Shown: positions 5,476-5,821 of the stretch, one piece after another
Layout of the letters: the number at the start of each line of letters is the position of its first letter
How positions within the stretch are numbered: position 1 is the first letter of the stretch
Assembly (NCBI GenBank): GCA_947457715.1
Contig: CANGXK010000182.1
Span: 1-5,821 of the forward strand
Reading direction: 5' to 3'
From: Gemmatimonadota bacterium
GTDB taxonomy: Bacteria; Gemmatimonadota; Gemmatimonadetes; Gemmatimonadales; Gemmatimonadaceae
Length of the DNA stretch: 5,821 bases
Program-made: the position numbers and the translations under genes
The notes under the pieces: generated by a model
What the model was told of the DNA's origin: nothing
Database searches by the model: none
The model's input: the letters and a program-made list of their open reading frames with translations, nothing else

Positions 5476-5821
5476 GGGATGCTCGGCGGCATGCGACCGG
5501 CGTCCATCTCGGCGGTTTCCACCGGCGCGATCTTCGCAATGCGATCGTTGAACAGGAAGAGCAGCACGAGCACGATCGACCACTGCATCAGAATCGTGCC
5601 GATATTCTCGATGCCGAACGGATTGAGCGCCCCGTCGCCGCGCACCTGCCACATCCACCAGCCCATCAGGGCGATGGCCTCGAACGGCACGAGGTACTTC
5701 ATGCACACGTCGAACCACGCACCGATGCGGATGTTCGAATGCTCGTGATTGAGCTGCTCCTCGCGGAACTTCGTGGGTCCGATGCGAATCACCGCGATCG
5801 CGAAGAACAGGCCGGACGCCA
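5472..5821 (-). CDS. Sodium:neurotransmitter symporter (SNF) family transporter, C-terminal 115 residues, 5' part beyond right edge
   Basis: This is the tail of an inner-membrane Na+-coupled transporter. The frame is open to position 5821 and no start is needed in the window. It begins with the end of a hydrophobic helix (ASGLFFAIAV). A polar loop rich in Lys, Arg, Glu and His follows (KFREEQLNHEHSN). Then come a helix around KYLVPFEAIALMGWWMWQV, a short loop with NPFGIENIG, a final helix TILMQWSIVLVLLFLF, and a soluble tail ending MPPSIP. The order of two closing helices separated by a short loop matches the last segments (about TM11-12) of bacterial SNF transporters, which carry amino acids or related amines. 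Substrate-site residues lie in the missing N-terminal half, so substrate is unknown. Its stop overlaps the start of the adhesin-E-like gene by 4 nt. Confidence 0.85.
   Translation of the reverse strand, partial: ASGLFFAIAVIRIGPTKFREEQLNHEHSNIRIGAWFDVCMKYLVPFEAIALMGWWMWQVRGDGALNPFGIENIGTILMQWSIVLVLLFLFNDRIAKIAPVETAEMDAGRMPPSIP

Noticed and set aside
5158..5748. 196-codon plus-strand frame over the adhesin-E-like and transporter genes
   Set aside because: The minus strand has a signal peptide, conserved cysteines and membrane helices in coupled frames. The plus frame has no motif.

Overview
The window is about 5.8 kb of high-GC bacterial chromosome, densely packed and with strong G/C preference at third codon positions. 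No gene is a taxonomic marker. The combination of a secreted penicillin-acylase-family enzyme, a type II (eukaryote-like) pantothenate kinase, a group II truncated hemoglobin, an SNF-family transporter with an adhesin-E-like partner, and almost no Shine-Dalgarno sequences would suit a Gemmatimonadota-like, environmental, diderm bacterium. That placement is inference. I see no mobile element, CRISPR array, tRNA, rRNA or clear intrinsic terminator.

Layout, left to right. (1) Positions 1-952, minus strand: the first 317 residues of a secreted alpha/beta-hydrolase (esterase D-like) that runs off the left edge. (2) Positions 953-1150: a 198-bp divergent intergenic region with a possible promoter on each strand. 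(3) Positions 1151-5124, plus strand: a tight run of four genes, namely group II truncated hemoglobin, 16S rRNA methyltransferase RsmD, a periplasmic or secreted Ntn-hydrolase of the penicillin acylase family, and a type II pantothenate kinase. The gaps are 14 nt, 31 nt and a 4-nt GTGA overlap. (4) Positions 5077-5821, minus strand: the C-terminal end of a sodium:neurotransmitter-symporter-family transporter, overlapping by 4 nt (ATGA) a small exported adhesin-E-like protein. That small protein converges on the pantothenate kinase and the two coding regions overlap tail-to-tail by 48 nt.

Functionally the plus-strand run mixes housekeeping (rRNA modification, CoA synthesis), oxygen/NO/sulfide-type heme chemistry and extracytoplasmic amide hydrolysis. 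Only the acylase-kinase pair is linked tightly enough to suggest translational coupling. The most useful leads are a probable leaderless promoter directly in front of the hemoglobin, conserved catalytic spacing in the acylase (beta-chain Ser1, His23 and Asn241 equivalents), the acylase-kinase coupling, and the 48-nt convergent overlap. Most genes belong to recognised families, and I did not find convincing evidence of an undescribed multi-gene system.
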